A stretch of 64,000 nucleotides of DNA from Lachnospiraceae bacterium (GCA_028693165.1 JAQUVX010000020.1:1-64000), one strand, 5' to 3'. Positions 44,952 through 53,426 are shown, numbered from the stretch's first letter. The notes: generated by a model from the letters alone, not told the origin. Numbers and translations are program-made.

Positions 44952-45024
44952 GGTTATCAAATACCAGATACAAAGAAGGGGAGGTAACGATCCATTGAGC
45001 GGACCGTTATCTCCCTTGATAACC
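44952..45024 (-). ncRNA. Nested RNA structure in the glnB-amtB spacer
   Basis: On the minus strand a perfect 9-bp outer stem (GGTTATCAA/TTGATAACC) encloses an inner stem of about 15 bp (GGGAG-TAACG arms, one A-C mismatch, one G-U) at 44979-45015. After the inner stem the sequence is moderately T-rich. It could be an attenuator lowering amtB relative to glnB or a processing site. Drawn by hand from complementarity. Confidence 0.55.
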
Positions 45025-45059
45025 AGGTAATCTGTATGAAATTGGGGCAAAGCCAGAAT

Positions 45060-45398
45060 CTACAGTGCGGTCTCGCCGCGCTCGCCGGTACGGATACGAA
45101 CCGCATCCTGTACGTCGTAAATGAAAATCTTGCCGTCGCCGTAATTGCCGGTGGTGATTTCATTGACCACACGTGCTACGATGTCCTCGGCGGTAGCTTC
45201 GGCAACGACCGTCTCTACCTTAACCTTCGGAAGCAGGTTCACCATGTACTCGGTTCCGCGGTACATCTGCTTGTAGCCCTTCTGATTACCATAACCCATG
45301 ATGTTGCTGATCATGATACCATTCGCCTTGCAGCCTTCCAGAATCCCCTTCAGGTCCTCCAGCTTCTCCGGCTTGATGATGATTTCCAACTTTTTCAT
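45060..45398 (-). CDS. glnB: P-II nitrogen regulatory protein
   Basis: A 112-residue P-II signal protein, which senses 2-oxoglutarate, ATP/ADP and nitrogen status and docks on AmtB. The T-loop (GYKQMYRGTEYMV) keeps Tyr51, the uridylylation site in proteobacteria, though Firmicutes often lack the modifying enzyme. KIFIYDVQDAVRIRTGERGE is the C-terminal signature. Its pairing with amtB suggests the GlnK type. The message has a long, highly structured leader. Confidence 0.96.
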   Translation of the reverse strand: MKKLEIIIKPEKLEDLKGILEGCKANGIMISNIMGYGNQKGYKQMYRGTEYMVNLLPKVKVETVVAEATAEDIVARVVNEITTGNYGDGKIFIYDVQDAVRIRTGERGETAL

Positions 45399-45440
45399 AC
45401 AGCCTTCCTCCTCGTTCTATTTTCCTCTGAGTCATACCTC

Positions 45441-45556
45441 AAATGAAAGGACCACACCCCGCCGCCGCGTGGGGGAGCTGCTGCGGGGCGTGTTTTGAAG
45501 GAACAAAAGAAGGGCGTCTCTACTGTTGAAGTAGAACGCCCTTGTCCTTTGCATTT
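45441..45556 (-). ncRNA. Putative structured RNA (four-way junction) in the glnB leader
   Basis: On the minus strand the closing stem P0 pairs 45544-45556 with 45441-45452 (AAATG and AAAGGAC with complements; one bulged base). Inside lie three hairpins: P1 45510-45543 (AAGGGCGT and TCTAC stems), P2 45493-45508 (TTTTG/CAAAA), and P3 45453-45492 (CACGCCCC with GGGGTGTG). P1 and P3 abut P0 without linkers. P1 plus the following T-rich stretch could also act as a terminator. I do not recognise a known riboswitch class. Hand-drawn, no covariation tested. Confidence 0.55.
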
Positions 45557-45569
45557 AAGATATGTGTTT

Positions 45570-45597
45570 ATTATAAACATTATTTTTCAAAAGTCAA
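45570..45597 (-). promoter_or_regulatory. Promoter of glnB-amtB
   Basis: TTGACT, 16 bases, TATAAT on the minus strand. The predicted start lies just upstream of the structured leader. Its -35 is only 9 bases from the -35 of the divergent ispE promoter. Confidence 0.7.
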
Positions 45598-45606
45598 TAA
45601 TATTTC

Positions 45607-45635
45607 TTGCACATTTATAAAATGTCATCTATAAT
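45607..45635 (+). promoter_or_regulatory. Promoter of ispE-gntR
   Basis: TTGCAC, 17 bases, TATAAT on the plus strand, 47 bases before the ispE start codon. Confidence 0.8.
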
Positions 45636-45682
45636 ATACTGTATACAAAATAATTGAAAAAAACAATCTCAGGAGTACCATT

Positions 45683-46588
45683 ATGATTAAACACCTTGGA
45701 CTGAAAGCTTATGGCAAGATCAATCTGGGACTGGATGTGCTACGCAGACGCGAGGACGGCTATCACGAAGTCCGCATGATTATGCAGACGGTCGGTATTT
45801 TTGACCGTGTCGATCTGATCTGGAAGGCAGAGCCCGGCATCCAGGTAGAGACCAATCTCTACTACCTCCCTACCAATGAAAATAATCTGGTATACAAGGC
45901 GGCGAACCTTCTTATGAGTGAATTTCATGTCAAGGAGGGACTCACGATCCGTCTGAAGAAATTCATTCCGGTAGCCGCAGGCATGGCAGGCGGAAGCAGT
46001 GATGCGGCCGCGGTGCTGTTCGGAGTCAACAAGATGTTTCAGCTTGGACTTACCACAAAGCAGCTCATGGAACGCGGCGTCAAAATCGGCGCGGACGTTC
46101 CCTACTGCATCCTGCGCGGAACGGCTCTTTCCGAGGGGATCGGAGAGATCTTGACTCCGCTTCCGCCGATGCCGCAGTGCCAGGTTCTGATCGCCAAACC
46201 AGCTATCAGCGTTTCCACCAAATTCGTATACGAGAACCTGCACGCCAATGATCTGCGGCCCGATGAACATCCGGACATCGACGGAATCATCGCGGCGATC
46301 CACAGAAAAGACATCTACGGCGTGAGCGGCAAGCTGGGCAATGTGCTGGAGACCGTTACCGTCCGGGAATATCCCATTATTCAGGAGATCAAGGATAAGC
46401 TGCTGGAGCACGGTGCCATCGGTTCCCTGATGAGCGGCAGCGGCCCCACCGTCTTTGGACTTTTTACCAATCCGCACGCGGCGCAGACGGCATACGAGGC
46501 CATGCGTTTCGGCGAGGATTCCAAATTGGCAAAGCAGGTTTATTTGACAAATTTTTACAATCAGAAGGAGAATTTTCATGGAGCATGA
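45683..46588 (+). CDS. ispE: 4-diphosphocytidyl-2-C-methyl-D-erythritol kinase
   Basis: A 301-residue GHMP kinase of the non-mevalonate isoprenoid pathway, phosphorylating CDP-methylerythritol. AYGKINLGLDVLRRREDGYHEV is the N-terminal signature, the ATP loop is PVAAGMAGGSSDAAA near residue 95, and LMSGSGPTVFGLF lies near 250. Length is typical. A CAGGAG site precedes the ATG. Its 3' end overlaps a GntR regulator gene by 11 bases, so they are coupled. Confidence 0.96.
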   Translation: MIKHLGLKAYGKINLGLDVLRRREDGYHEVRMIMQTVGIFDRVDLIWKAEPGIQVETNLYYLPTNENNLVYKAANLLMSEFHVKEGLTIRLKKFIPVAAGMAGGSSDAAAVLFGVNKMFQLGLTTKQLMERGVKIGADVPYCILRGTALSEGIGEILTPLPPMPQCQVLIAKPAISVSTKFVYENLHANDLRPDEHPDIDGIIAAIHRKDIYGVSGKLGNVLETVTVREYPIIQEIKDKLLEHGAIGSLMSGSGPTVFGLFTNPHAAQTAYEAMRFGEDSKLAKQVYLTNFYNQKENFHGA

Positions 46589-47252
46589 ATTGAAGGTTAA
46601 TATGAATGAATATCTGCCGCTGCGCGATGTGGTGTTCAACACCCTGCGCCAGGCCATCTTAAAAGGAGAACTGGAACCAGGCGAGCGTCTGATGGAGATT
46701 CAGCTTGCCGACCGTCTCGGTGTCAGCCGTACCCCCATCCGCGAAGCGATCCGCAAGCTGGAGCTGGAAGGACTGGTTTTGATGATTCCGCGCAAAGGTG
46801 CCGAGGTGGCAAAGATTTCCGAAAAGAGTCTGCGGGATGTGCTGGAGGTTCGCCGTTCTTTAGAAGAACTGGCGATTGAGCTTGCCTGCCAGCGTATGAC
46901 CGAGGACGATATCAATGCGCTGGAAGCCGCACAGGCCGCCTTCAAGACTGCCGTAAACGCGGGCGATGCCATGAATATCGCCGAGACCGACGAACATTAT
47001 CACGACATCATCTACAATGGCACCGGCAACAACCGCCTGGTGCAGATCTTAAACAACCTGCGCGAGCAGATGTACCGCTACCGGCTGGAATACATCAAGG
47101 ATGCCGACAAACGGCAGATTCTGGTGGTGGAACACGAGCACATCTTAAAAGCGCTCCACCACCGCCACGTGGCCGAAGCCAAGACCGCGATCCGCGAGCA
47201 CATTGACAACCAGGAGATCACGGTTTCCAGGAATATCAAAGAACAGCGGTAA
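46578..47252 (+). CDS. GntR/FadR-family transcriptional regulator
   Basis: A 224-residue regulator. The winged helix is at residues 14-80 (GELEPGERLMEIQLADRLGVSRTPIREAIRKLELEGLV), followed by a helical FCD effector domain with possible metal ligands His (DEHYHDIIY, EHEHILKAL). FadR/FCD regulators bind organic acids. It overlaps ispE. The target is unknown; a pairing with ispE recurs in related genomes as far as I recall, so a link to isoprenoid genes is not implied. Confidence 0.88.
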   Translation: MEHELKVNMNEYLPLRDVVFNTLRQAILKGELEPGERLMEIQLADRLGVSRTPIREAIRKLELEGLVLMIPRKGAEVAKISEKSLRDVLEVRRSLEELAIELACQRMTEDDINALEAAQAAFKTAVNAGDAMNIAETDEHYHDIIYNGTGNNRLVQILNNLREQMYRYRLEYIKDADKRQILVVEHEHILKALHHRHVAEAKTAIREHIDNQEITVSRNIKEQR

Positions 47253-47260
47253 AAAAACCA

Positions 47261-48619
47261 CTAGATCTTCACGCGTTTTTCCCAATGGCTGAACATCACA
47301 TAACAGCCCATGATCACCGCGCAGGCCATCCATCCTACCGGATAGCCCAGACTGACCACATAAATGCTTTCCGACAGGCGGGTTCCCACAAACAGATAAA
47401 TCTGCCGCAGCACGACAAAGGAAGTCAGCATGATATACATTGGTGCCTTCGCATCTCCAAACCCGCGGAGGGACCCGGCCATCACCTGATTGAAACTGTT
47501 GAAGACCAGGAAAAAGGTATTCGTCCTCAAAAACAGCACCCCAAAGCGCAGCACCTCCGGGTCCTGGCTGAACAATCCGGTCACACGCTCCGCAAACGTC
47601 CACAGAATGACTCCCAGAAGAAACGTCAGACTCATGGAAAGTCCCACCGCAGTCCCTGCTCCCTGCTTCGCCCGCTTCATCTGCTTTGCGCCAACATTCT
47701 GACTGACAAAGGTGGTTGCCGCCTGTCCCATACTCTGAATCGGAAGGAACAAAAACTGATCCATCTTGCCGTAGCAGCTCCAGCCGGCCATACAGCTGGA
47801 ACCGAAACTGTTGATATAAGACTGAACAAAAACATTGGAAAATGCCGTAACCGTCGACTGCACCCCGGCAGGAAGTCCGATCTCCATAATCTGCGCCATG
47901 ATATCCCGGTCAATCATCAGCTCCTTCCAGACAAACCGGTAGACATCCCGGCTCTTCGTCAGCAGCACCAACACCAGAATCGCCGAGATCATCTGCGAGA
48001 TAATGGTCGCGTAAGCCACACCCTCAATCCCTGCGTGCAGTACAATCACAAACAGAAGATCCAGAAAAATATTCAGCACGCTGGACAGGCACAAAAACAT
48101 CAGCGGCCTGGTCGTATCCCCCACCGCCCTCAAAATTCCGCTTCCCATATTGTAGATCAGCAGTCCCGCAAGACCCGCAAAATAAATCCGCAGGTACGTC
48201 GTAGCCGACGCCATAACATCATCCGGCGTCCGCATAAACCGCAGCATCATCGGCACCGTCATCACACCAAACACGGACAGTGCCACACTGCTGATCAGGG
48301 TCACCGCCAACGTCGTCTCGATCGAGCGATGCAGCCGCACATCATCGTGCGCCCCATAATAATGGCTGATCACCACACCGGCACCAACCGAAAATCCATT
48401 AAAAAACAGCACCAGCATATTGATGATCGCCGTCGTCGAACCGACCGCGGCCAGTGCTTCCTTTCCAACAAAATTGCCGACAACCAGTACATCCACCGTA
48501 TTGTACAGCAGCTGAAAAAAGTTGCCCATGATCAGCGGGACTGCGAAACAGGCGATCAGCTTCACGATCGATCCCTTCGTCATATCCACCGCTGTTGTTT
48601 TTTTCTTTCGTTGTCCCAT
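47261..48619 (-). CDS. MATE-family efflux transporter
   Basis: A 452-residue MATE pump with about 12 helices. The first-repeat signature NTVDVLVVGNFVGKEALAAVGST and the corresponding AGVQSTVTAFSNVFVQSYINSFG in the second half are clear. It begins 3 bases after the YesL-like gene, so the two share a transcript. It converges on the ispE-gntR pair with 8 bases between stop codons. Substrate unknown. Confidence 0.93.
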   Translation of the reverse strand: MGQRKKKTTAVDMTKGSIVKLIACFAVPLIMGNFFQLLYNTVDVLVVGNFVGKEALAAVGSTTAIINMLVLFFNGFSVGAGVVISHYYGAHDDVRLHRSIETTLAVTLISSVALSVFGVMTVPMMLRFMRTPDDVMASATTYLRIYFAGLAGLLIYNMGSGILRAVGDTTRPLMFLCLSSVLNIFLDLLFVIVLHAGIEGVAYATIISQMISAILVLVLLTKSRDVYRFVWKELMIDRDIMAQIMEIGLPAGVQSTVTAFSNVFVQSYINSFGSSCMAGWSCYGKMDQFLFLPIQSMGQAATTFVSQNVGAKQMKRAKQGAGTAVGLSMSLTFLLGVILWTFAERVTGLFSQDPEVLRFGVLFLRTNTFFLVFNSFNQVMAGSLRGFGDAKAPMYIMLTSFVVLRQIYLFVGTRLSESIYVVSLGYPVGWMACAVIMGCYVMFSHWEKRVKI

Positions 48620-48622
48620 AGT

Positions 48623-49276
48623 CTATTCCTCTGTTTCGTCCCCTTCTTCCTTCGGCATATAACGGTCAAAAATCCCCACCAGCATATACGAATTCACAAA
48701 CGCAAACAGCGGGAAGCCGAACAAAAACAGCATGGACTGGAACACCGGGGCGATGAACAATGCCAGTGCCAGAAAGCCAAAATCGATGGCAAGCATCCCA
48801 ATACTCTGGAAGAAATGGCGGATCGACATAAAAAATGCATTGAACAACGTCCGCTTAACCGGATTATAAAATCTGGCCTGAAGCGGGAACGCGAAGAGAA
48901 CTATGCCGAGCCAGACCACACCGAACGCGATGAAAATCGCCAGCATAATCGTGCGGAACGTGGACTGCACATTCTGGACGCGCAGGAAAAAGTAAAGGTC
49001 AAAACCAATCACCGCACCCGCGGCCAGCAGAATCAGCCAGATCACGGTCGCCTGTTTGAAGTTGTCCTTAAAGGATTTGAAAAATGCCTTGACCGTGGAA
49101 CCCTCCTCGTCACGCACCAGTTTCAGCGTCACATAGTAGACCGCCGTGGTGGAAGCTCCCGCCGTCACGATGGGAATACTACAGATCACCCACAAAATAT
49201 TAAGAAGCATCACATCAAAAAACTTTCCAATAAACCGCCATACCGGATTGTCATAATTAAAAAAACCTGAAAACAT
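48623..49276 (-). CDS. YesL/DUF624 family membrane protein
   Basis: A 217-residue membrane protein of the YesL (DUF624) family with five or six helices. The N-terminus FNYDNPVWRFIGKFFDVMLLNILWVICSIPIVTAGASTTA is the family hallmark. YesL-type proteins are often encoded with carbohydrate ABC transporters or glycoside hydrolases; here the partner is a MATE pump. The acidic C-terminal tail is short. Role unknown. Confidence 0.9.
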   Translation of the reverse strand: MFSGFFNYDNPVWRFIGKFFDVMLLNILWVICSIPIVTAGASTTAVYYVTLKLVRDEEGSTVKAFFKSFKDNFKQATVIWLILLAAGAVIGFDLYFFLRVQNVQSTFRTIMLAIFIAFGVVWLGIVLFAFPLQARFYNPVKRTLFNAFFMSIRHFFQSIGMLAIDFGFLALALFIAPVFQSMLFLFGFPLFAFVNSYMLVGIFDRYMPKEEGDETEE

Positions 49277-49384
49277 TGTATTCTCCCTTCGGGTCGCGCG
49301 TATAATATCCGTTTCTATTATATCGAATTTCGAGATAATATGCTATACTTATTCTATCTTTCATGAAAGAAGGGTCTTGTTGCC

Positions 49385-50101
49385 ATGAGAATTACAGAAG
49401 AATCTATGAAACAGCAGAATTCTGCTGCACCAAATCCCGAATCACAGCCGCAGCGCACCGAGCGGGAGAAACTGCACGCTATGAACCGCAAAGATCAGAT
49501 CTGGTATATCTGGGCTTATTATAAATTCCATATTCTTGGCGCCCTGCTGGCCGTTGTGGTCCTGATCTGTACGGCGCAGACGCTGTACCGCAGCAGCTTT
49601 CAGACGGTGCTGCATGTGATTTACCTAAACAGCCGCTCGGAGGCACAGATTGATTTTACACCTCTGGAGCAGGATTTCGCCGCGTATCTGGAGCTTGGCC
49701 GCAAGGAGACCATCACCGCGGAGGAATCCTTTATCTCCTTCGGCAGCGAATCCACGGAATTCAGCTACGCCGCCATGGCAAAGATTTCTGCCATGACCGC
49801 AGCGCAGAGCCTCGATGTGCTGATCGGCGACACGGCCAGCACCGCTCATTATGCTTCGATGAACGGATTTCTGGATCTGGAAACTGCACTGTCCGGGCAG
49901 GAGCTTGCCCTGATCCGGGATCGCCTGTACTATGCCAAGGATGAGAATGGACAGGATTTTGCCTGTGCCATTGATTTGAGCGGAACGGCGTTTGCAGACG
50001 CTTCCCATCTGGCGCAGGATAAGCCTTTACTTGGCATCCTCGTCAATTCCAAACATACCGATACAGCCAGGGCTCTGATTTCGTATATTTTTGCCCGGTA
50101 G
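49385..50101 (+). CDS. Single-pass membrane protein of unknown function
   Basis: A 238-residue protein with a hydrophilic, Gln/Glu/Pro-rich N-terminus, one membrane helix at about 51-69 (LGALLAVVVLICTAQTLY), and an exported ~170-residue domain that resembles, in general pattern only, solute-binding folds (SLDVLIGDTASTAHYASMNGFLDLETAL). I do not recognise a family. A GAAGGG site lies somewhat far from the ATG; a second ATG 7 codons on is possible. It is divergent from YesL, and its last 59 bases overlap the end of the convergent GNAT gene. Confidence 0.72.
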   Translation: MRITEESMKQQNSAAPNPESQPQRTEREKLHAMNRKDQIWYIWAYYKFHILGALLAVVVLICTAQTLYRSSFQTVLHVIYLNSRSEAQIDFTPLEQDFAAYLELGRKETITAEESFISFGSESTEFSYAAMAKISAMTAAQSLDVLIGDTASTAHYASMNGFLDLETALSGQELALIRDRLYYAKDENGQDFACAIDLSGTAFADASHLAQDKPLLGILVNSKHTDTARALISYIFAR

Positions 50102-50852
50102 ATTCTGCCTGTACTGCCTGTACTGCCGTCTCCGGCCAGAGCCTGCGAAACCCGAGCTTCTGCAAAATATGGTTGGAAGCCTCATTCTCCGAATCTGCGG
50201 AGGCGTACACGGGACAGCCGTATTCCTGATTGACATAACGCAAAATCAACTGACATGCCTCCTGCGCATAACCGCAGCCGCGGTACGGCTGAATAATGTG
50301 ATACCCAAGCTCCAGGCGCATGTCGGGCGGCCCGGATGCCCCCGACTGATTCAGCGTCGCGCACGGCTCCGCCATCTCCATCGGCTCCGGCCACAGCACA
50401 TCCGTGACCCCGGCCTTTCCCACAATCACCCCATCGGATTTTCTGACGATTGCCCACACTCCATATTCAAAGAATCGATACTGGCTGCGAATGTACGCTG
50501 CCAGCTTCTCCTTCGTGTGAAACACCGCGTCCGCCTCCGTTTCCTCCGGCTCCGCCGGAATCTGCACCGCATCCTCCACCGTAAATTCCCGCACACACAA
50601 CCGCTCCGACGCTCCGATGATCCACGGAAGCCCCAGCTTTCGCATTACCACCCGTTCCAGATAACACGCATCCACCACATCCAGCGACTCCACCAGATAC
50701 TCCGCCCCCGGAAAATCATGGTCACCGCCTTCCGTAAGCAAACCAATAAAGACCCTCCCCGCCGCCAAAGCAGCAGGAAGAGCCTCCTGTTCATCTGAGA
50801 TCATGACCTGATATGCAGTTTCTTCCACGATTACCTTCCGTTCCCAGACCAT
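50043..50852 (-). CDS. GNAT-family N-acetyltransferase
   Basis: A 269-residue protein. The C-terminal half is a GNAT domain: VGKAGVTDVL, LELGYHIIQPYRGCGYAQEACQLILRYV (acetyl-CoA loop), and ASADSENEASNHILQKLGFRR. The N-terminal ~100 residues are not recognised; they may be a haloacid-dehalogenase-like remnant or a partner domain (AGRVFIGLLTEGG, DACYLERVVMRKLGLPWI). Acceptor unknown. It lies 21 bases after the cyclophilin gene. The end overlaps the convergent membrane protein gene by 59 bases. Confidence 0.82.
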   Translation of the reverse strand: MVWERKVIVEETAYQVMISDEQEALPAALAAGRVFIGLLTEGGDHDFPGAEYLVESLDVVDACYLERVVMRKLGLPWIIGASERLCVREFTVEDAVQIPAEPEETEADAVFHTKEKLAAYIRSQYRFFEYGVWAIVRKSDGVIVGKAGVTDVLWPEPMEMAEPCATLNQSGASGPPDMRLELGYHIIQPYRGCGYAQEACQLILRYVNQEYGCPVYASADSENEASNHILQKLGFRRLWPETAVQAVQAESTGQKYTKSEPWLYRYVWN

Positions 50853-50873
50853 ATCCTTATCATCACTTTCTGA

Positions 50874-51392
50874 TCAGCACTTCTCCGGCTCGTCATAAGT
50901 CTCACCAAAGGTATCGACCGTCATGCTCTTGATCTTCTGCTCTTTCAGCGGACGATCGCTGTAATCGGTGCGGACATCGGCGATCTTGTCCACCACATCC
51001 ATACCCTCAACCACCTTGCCGAATGCAGCATAAGCGCCGTCCAGATGCGGAGCATCCTTGTGCATGATAAAGAACTGAGAGCCAGCCGAGTTCGGCATCA
51101 TGGAACGTGCCATGGAGAGAACGCCTGCACTGTGCTTTAAGTCATTCTTGAAGCCGTTCTGAGCAAACTCGCCCTTGATGGAATATCCCGGGTCGCCGGT
51201 ACCGGTACCCTGCGGGCAGCCGCCCTGGATCATGAAGCCATTGATCACTCTGTGGAAAATCAGTCCGTCATAATATCCCTTCTTTGCGAGACTGATAAAA
51301 TTGTTAACGGTATTCGGTGCGATCTCCGGATATAATTCTGCGCGGATCACGCTGTTATCTTCCATGGTGATTGTGATTTCTGGATTTTTCAT
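50874..51392 (-). CDS. Peptidyl-prolyl cis-trans isomerase, cyclophilin type
   Basis: A 172-residue cytoplasmic cyclophilin. IIFHRVINGFMIQGGCPQGTGTGDPGY holds the active-site Arg and Gln region; SMARSMMPNSAGSQFFI and DGAYAAFGKVVEGMDVV follow. No signal peptide, so it acts in the cytoplasm. The ATG after AAGGGAG is preferred over one 63 bases upstream. It follows the xdh island in the same direction but has its own candidate promoter. Confidence 0.94.
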   Translation of the reverse strand: MKNPEITITMEDNSVIRAELYPEIAPNTVNNFISLAKKGYYDGLIFHRVINGFMIQGGCPQGTGTGDPGYSIKGEFAQNGFKNDLKHSAGVLSMARSMMPNSAGSQFFIMHKDAPHLDGAYAAFGKVVEGMDVVDKIADVRTDYSDRPLKEQKIKSMTVDTFGETYDEPEKC

Positions 51393-51426
51393 TGCTGTAA
51401 AATCTCCCTTCGGTTTTAATAATGCT

Positions 51427-51455
51427 ATAATACCATTATCATGAAAAAAAAACAA
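51427..51455 (-). promoter_or_regulatory. Candidate promoter of the cyclophilin gene
   Basis: TTGTTT, 17 bases, TATTAT on the minus strand, 35 bases before the start codon. Confidence 0.45.
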
Positions 51456-51470
51456 CCCGCCCTGACTGTT

Positions 51471-52445
51471 CTATCTGCGGCCAGCCCGCACCGCGATCAG
51501 CTGACCGGCGATGCTGACTGCGATCTCCGCCGGTGTCTCGGCGTGAATAGACAGCCCGATCGGCGTGGTGATTCTGGCGAGATCCTGGTCTGTGTACCCC
51601 ATCTCCTTCAGCCGCGCAGATACTCCCGCCTTTTTCTTTGCACTGCCAATGACACCAATGTACGACACCGGTGTATCCATCATCTGTGCCTGCATGAGCA
51701 TGTCATCCTTGTGCCCCCTGGTCATGATGCAGGCATAATCATGTTCCGTCACCTGCACATACTGACTGATCTTTAACGGGTCCACAAGGATCGTCCTCAC
51801 GGCTCCGGGAAATAATTCTGGCTTGCAGAATTCCTCCCGATCCTCCAGCACCACGCACCGGAAATCAACCGCAGACAATACCGGAACAAGCGCCTGGGCC
51901 ACATGTCCTCCGCCAAAGATATACACGGTCTCCGACTGTGTCAGCTTGTCACAGTAATACCGTTTTCCCTCGGACCGCATCTGCTCCTGTGCCGCTTCCC
52001 TGCTGTCCGCCCCCTCGCACAGAAGCATTTGTCCTCTTCCGCCTTCTGTGACATCGAGAAGCAGCCACGAATCGACTCCCCGCTGATAGCAGGCTTCGAT
52101 CTGATCGGTCAGGCGGATGACTTCCTCATCGCCCGCAGCCAGGTACGTGAAATATACGCTCACGTCCCCTCCGCAGATCATCCCCAGATCCTGAATATCA
52201 TTCTTGCGCAGGCAGAACGATTCCAGATGAGACTGCTTCGTCTCCAGAATATGTGCTGCGATCTGCTCTGCCCTGTGTTCCACGGCACCTCCGCCTATGG
52301 TTCCCCGGATCCGTCCCCTGCCGTTTACCAGCATGTGTGCACCGGTTCCGCGAGGTGTGGAGCCTGAGCTTGCCACAACTGTAACCATGACCGCCGGTGC
52401 TCCTCCTTCGATCGACTCCTTCAGCAGCCGAAATAATGTTCTCAT
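51471..52445 (-). CDS. XdhC/CoxI-family maturation factor
   Basis: A 324-residue XdhC/CoxI family protein, a chaperone that brings the sulfurated molybdenum cofactor to hydroxylases of the xanthine dehydrogenase family. The XdhC domain is N-terminal (VTVVASSGSTPRGTGAHMLVN, GTIGGGAVEH), and a Rossmann domain with GGGHVAQALVPVL starts near residue 178. It is last in the island. It is not the same as the 2Fe-2S subunit, also called XdhC in E. coli. Confidence 0.92.
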   Translation of the reverse strand: MRTLFRLLKESIEGGAPAVMVTVVASSGSTPRGTGAHMLVNGRGRIRGTIGGGAVEHRAEQIAAHILETKQSHLESFCLRKNDIQDLGMICGGDVSVYFTYLAAGDEEVIRLTDQIEACYQRGVDSWLLLDVTEGGRGQMLLCEGADSREAAQEQMRSEGKRYYCDKLTQSETVYIFGGGHVAQALVPVLSAVDFRCVVLEDREEFCKPELFPGAVRTILVDPLKISQYVQVTEHDYACIMTRGHKDDMLMQAQMMDTPVSYIGVIGSAKKKAGVSARLKEMGYTDQDLARITTPIGLSIHAETPAEIAVSIAGQLIAVRAGRR

Positions 52446-52481
52446 ATCAGTTTCCCTCTTTCCGTTTTACTTCTATCGCTT

Positions 52482-53426
52482 TTATAGATAAAAATCTCCA
52501 AAATACTTCTCAAAGATATGCTCCGCCGACCAGTCGAGTTCCTCTCTCATGCGTTGATAACGCCACACAAACTCGCTGCCGGCCTCTGTCAGTTCGCTTC
52601 TTCCTCCATCCTCGCCGCCGACCATTCGGTCGATCAGCCTCGTGGAGGTCCGTTTTTCTACGAACTTGATAATCTTCCACGCCTTCGTGTAGGACATATG
52701 CATCGCATTGCTTGCCTTCTGAAGCGACCCGGTCGCCCGCACCAGATCCATGAGCTGCAGGAACTGTTCATCACAGAGGATCTCATCTGTCGCAAACCGC
52801 AGCTCCATCTCCGGTCTGACCTTCTGGTGCCCTCTCGTGTCTCCTTCTGAGTAGGCAATCAGCTTTCGATAATCCTCCGGTGTGTCCGCATCCATGGTCA
52901 CCGCCGGGTCGTCCACCGGACAGTTCAGAATCGTTTCGCCCGACGATTCGATCGCTCCGCGAAGTCCGCGTTCTCCCTGATAAGCCAGGATCGCCGGAAA
53001 CAGCTGCTTCCCGATCAGCACCGGATGTCCGGATCTCCCGCCAAAGACAGGTCTCGCAAAGCCCGCGTCCAGCTCCTTCATCTTTTGATAGGTCGCATCC
53101 GATGCCGCAAACACGTCCACCGGAGTCAGCAGGATTTTGTCACACGTTCCCAACAGCTTCTCGATTCCGAGCTTTACCGAATCCAGCATCTGCGTCTCAT
53201 AGAAGCGTTCGTTACACACGCAAATAACGCCCGTATTTTTTATATGCTCCTGCAATTTCGCGGCCCGATATCCTGTGACGACAACAACGGGATCCACCCC
53301 GGCCTTCTGCATCGCTGCGATGGTCTTTTTGATAAAGGTCGTTTTTCCTACCGGAAGCATCGGCTTGAAGCGCCCCATACGTGAAGAAGCACCCGCAGCC
53401 AGAATCACTCCACCTGTCTTTCCCAT
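52482..53426 (-). CDS. MobA/MocA-like nucleotidyltransferase fused to a ModE-like DNA-binding domain
   Basis: A 314-residue two-domain protein. Residues 1-195 are a MobA/MocA-type nucleotidyltransferase (ILAAGASSRMGRFKPML at 8-24, LTPVDVF, GRSGHPVLIG), which would attach CMP or GMP to molybdopterin. Residues 205-314 match the ModE N-terminal winged helix (LMDLVRATGSLQKASNAMHMSYTKAWKIIK), normally a molybdate-responsive regulator. The fusion may couple cofactor tailoring to gene control. It lies between the second YjiH gene and the XdhC factor. Start after GAGGAG. Cytosine versus guanine dinucleotide specificity cannot be told by eye. Confidence 0.85.
   Translation of the reverse strand: MGKTGGVILAAGASSRMGRFKPMLPVGKTTFIKKTIAAMQKAGVDPVVVVTGYRAAKLQEHIKNTGVICVCNERFYETQMLDSVKLGIEKLLGTCDKILLTPVDVFAASDATYQKMKELDAGFARPVFGGRSGHPVLIGKQLFPAILAYQGERGLRGAIESSGETILNCPVDDPAVTMDADTPEDYRKLIAYSEGDTRGHQKVRPEMELRFATDEILCDEQFLQLMDLVRATGSLQKASNAMHMSYTKAWKIIKFVEKRTSTRLIDRMVGGEDGGRSELTEAGSEFVWRYQRMREELDWSAEHIFEKYFGDFYL

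Noticed and set aside
47285-49270. A 661-codon plus-strand frame opposite the MATE and YesL genes.
   Set aside because: It is antisense to two clearly coding genes, its product is His/Arg/Gln-rich and unlike a protein, and it has no binding site.
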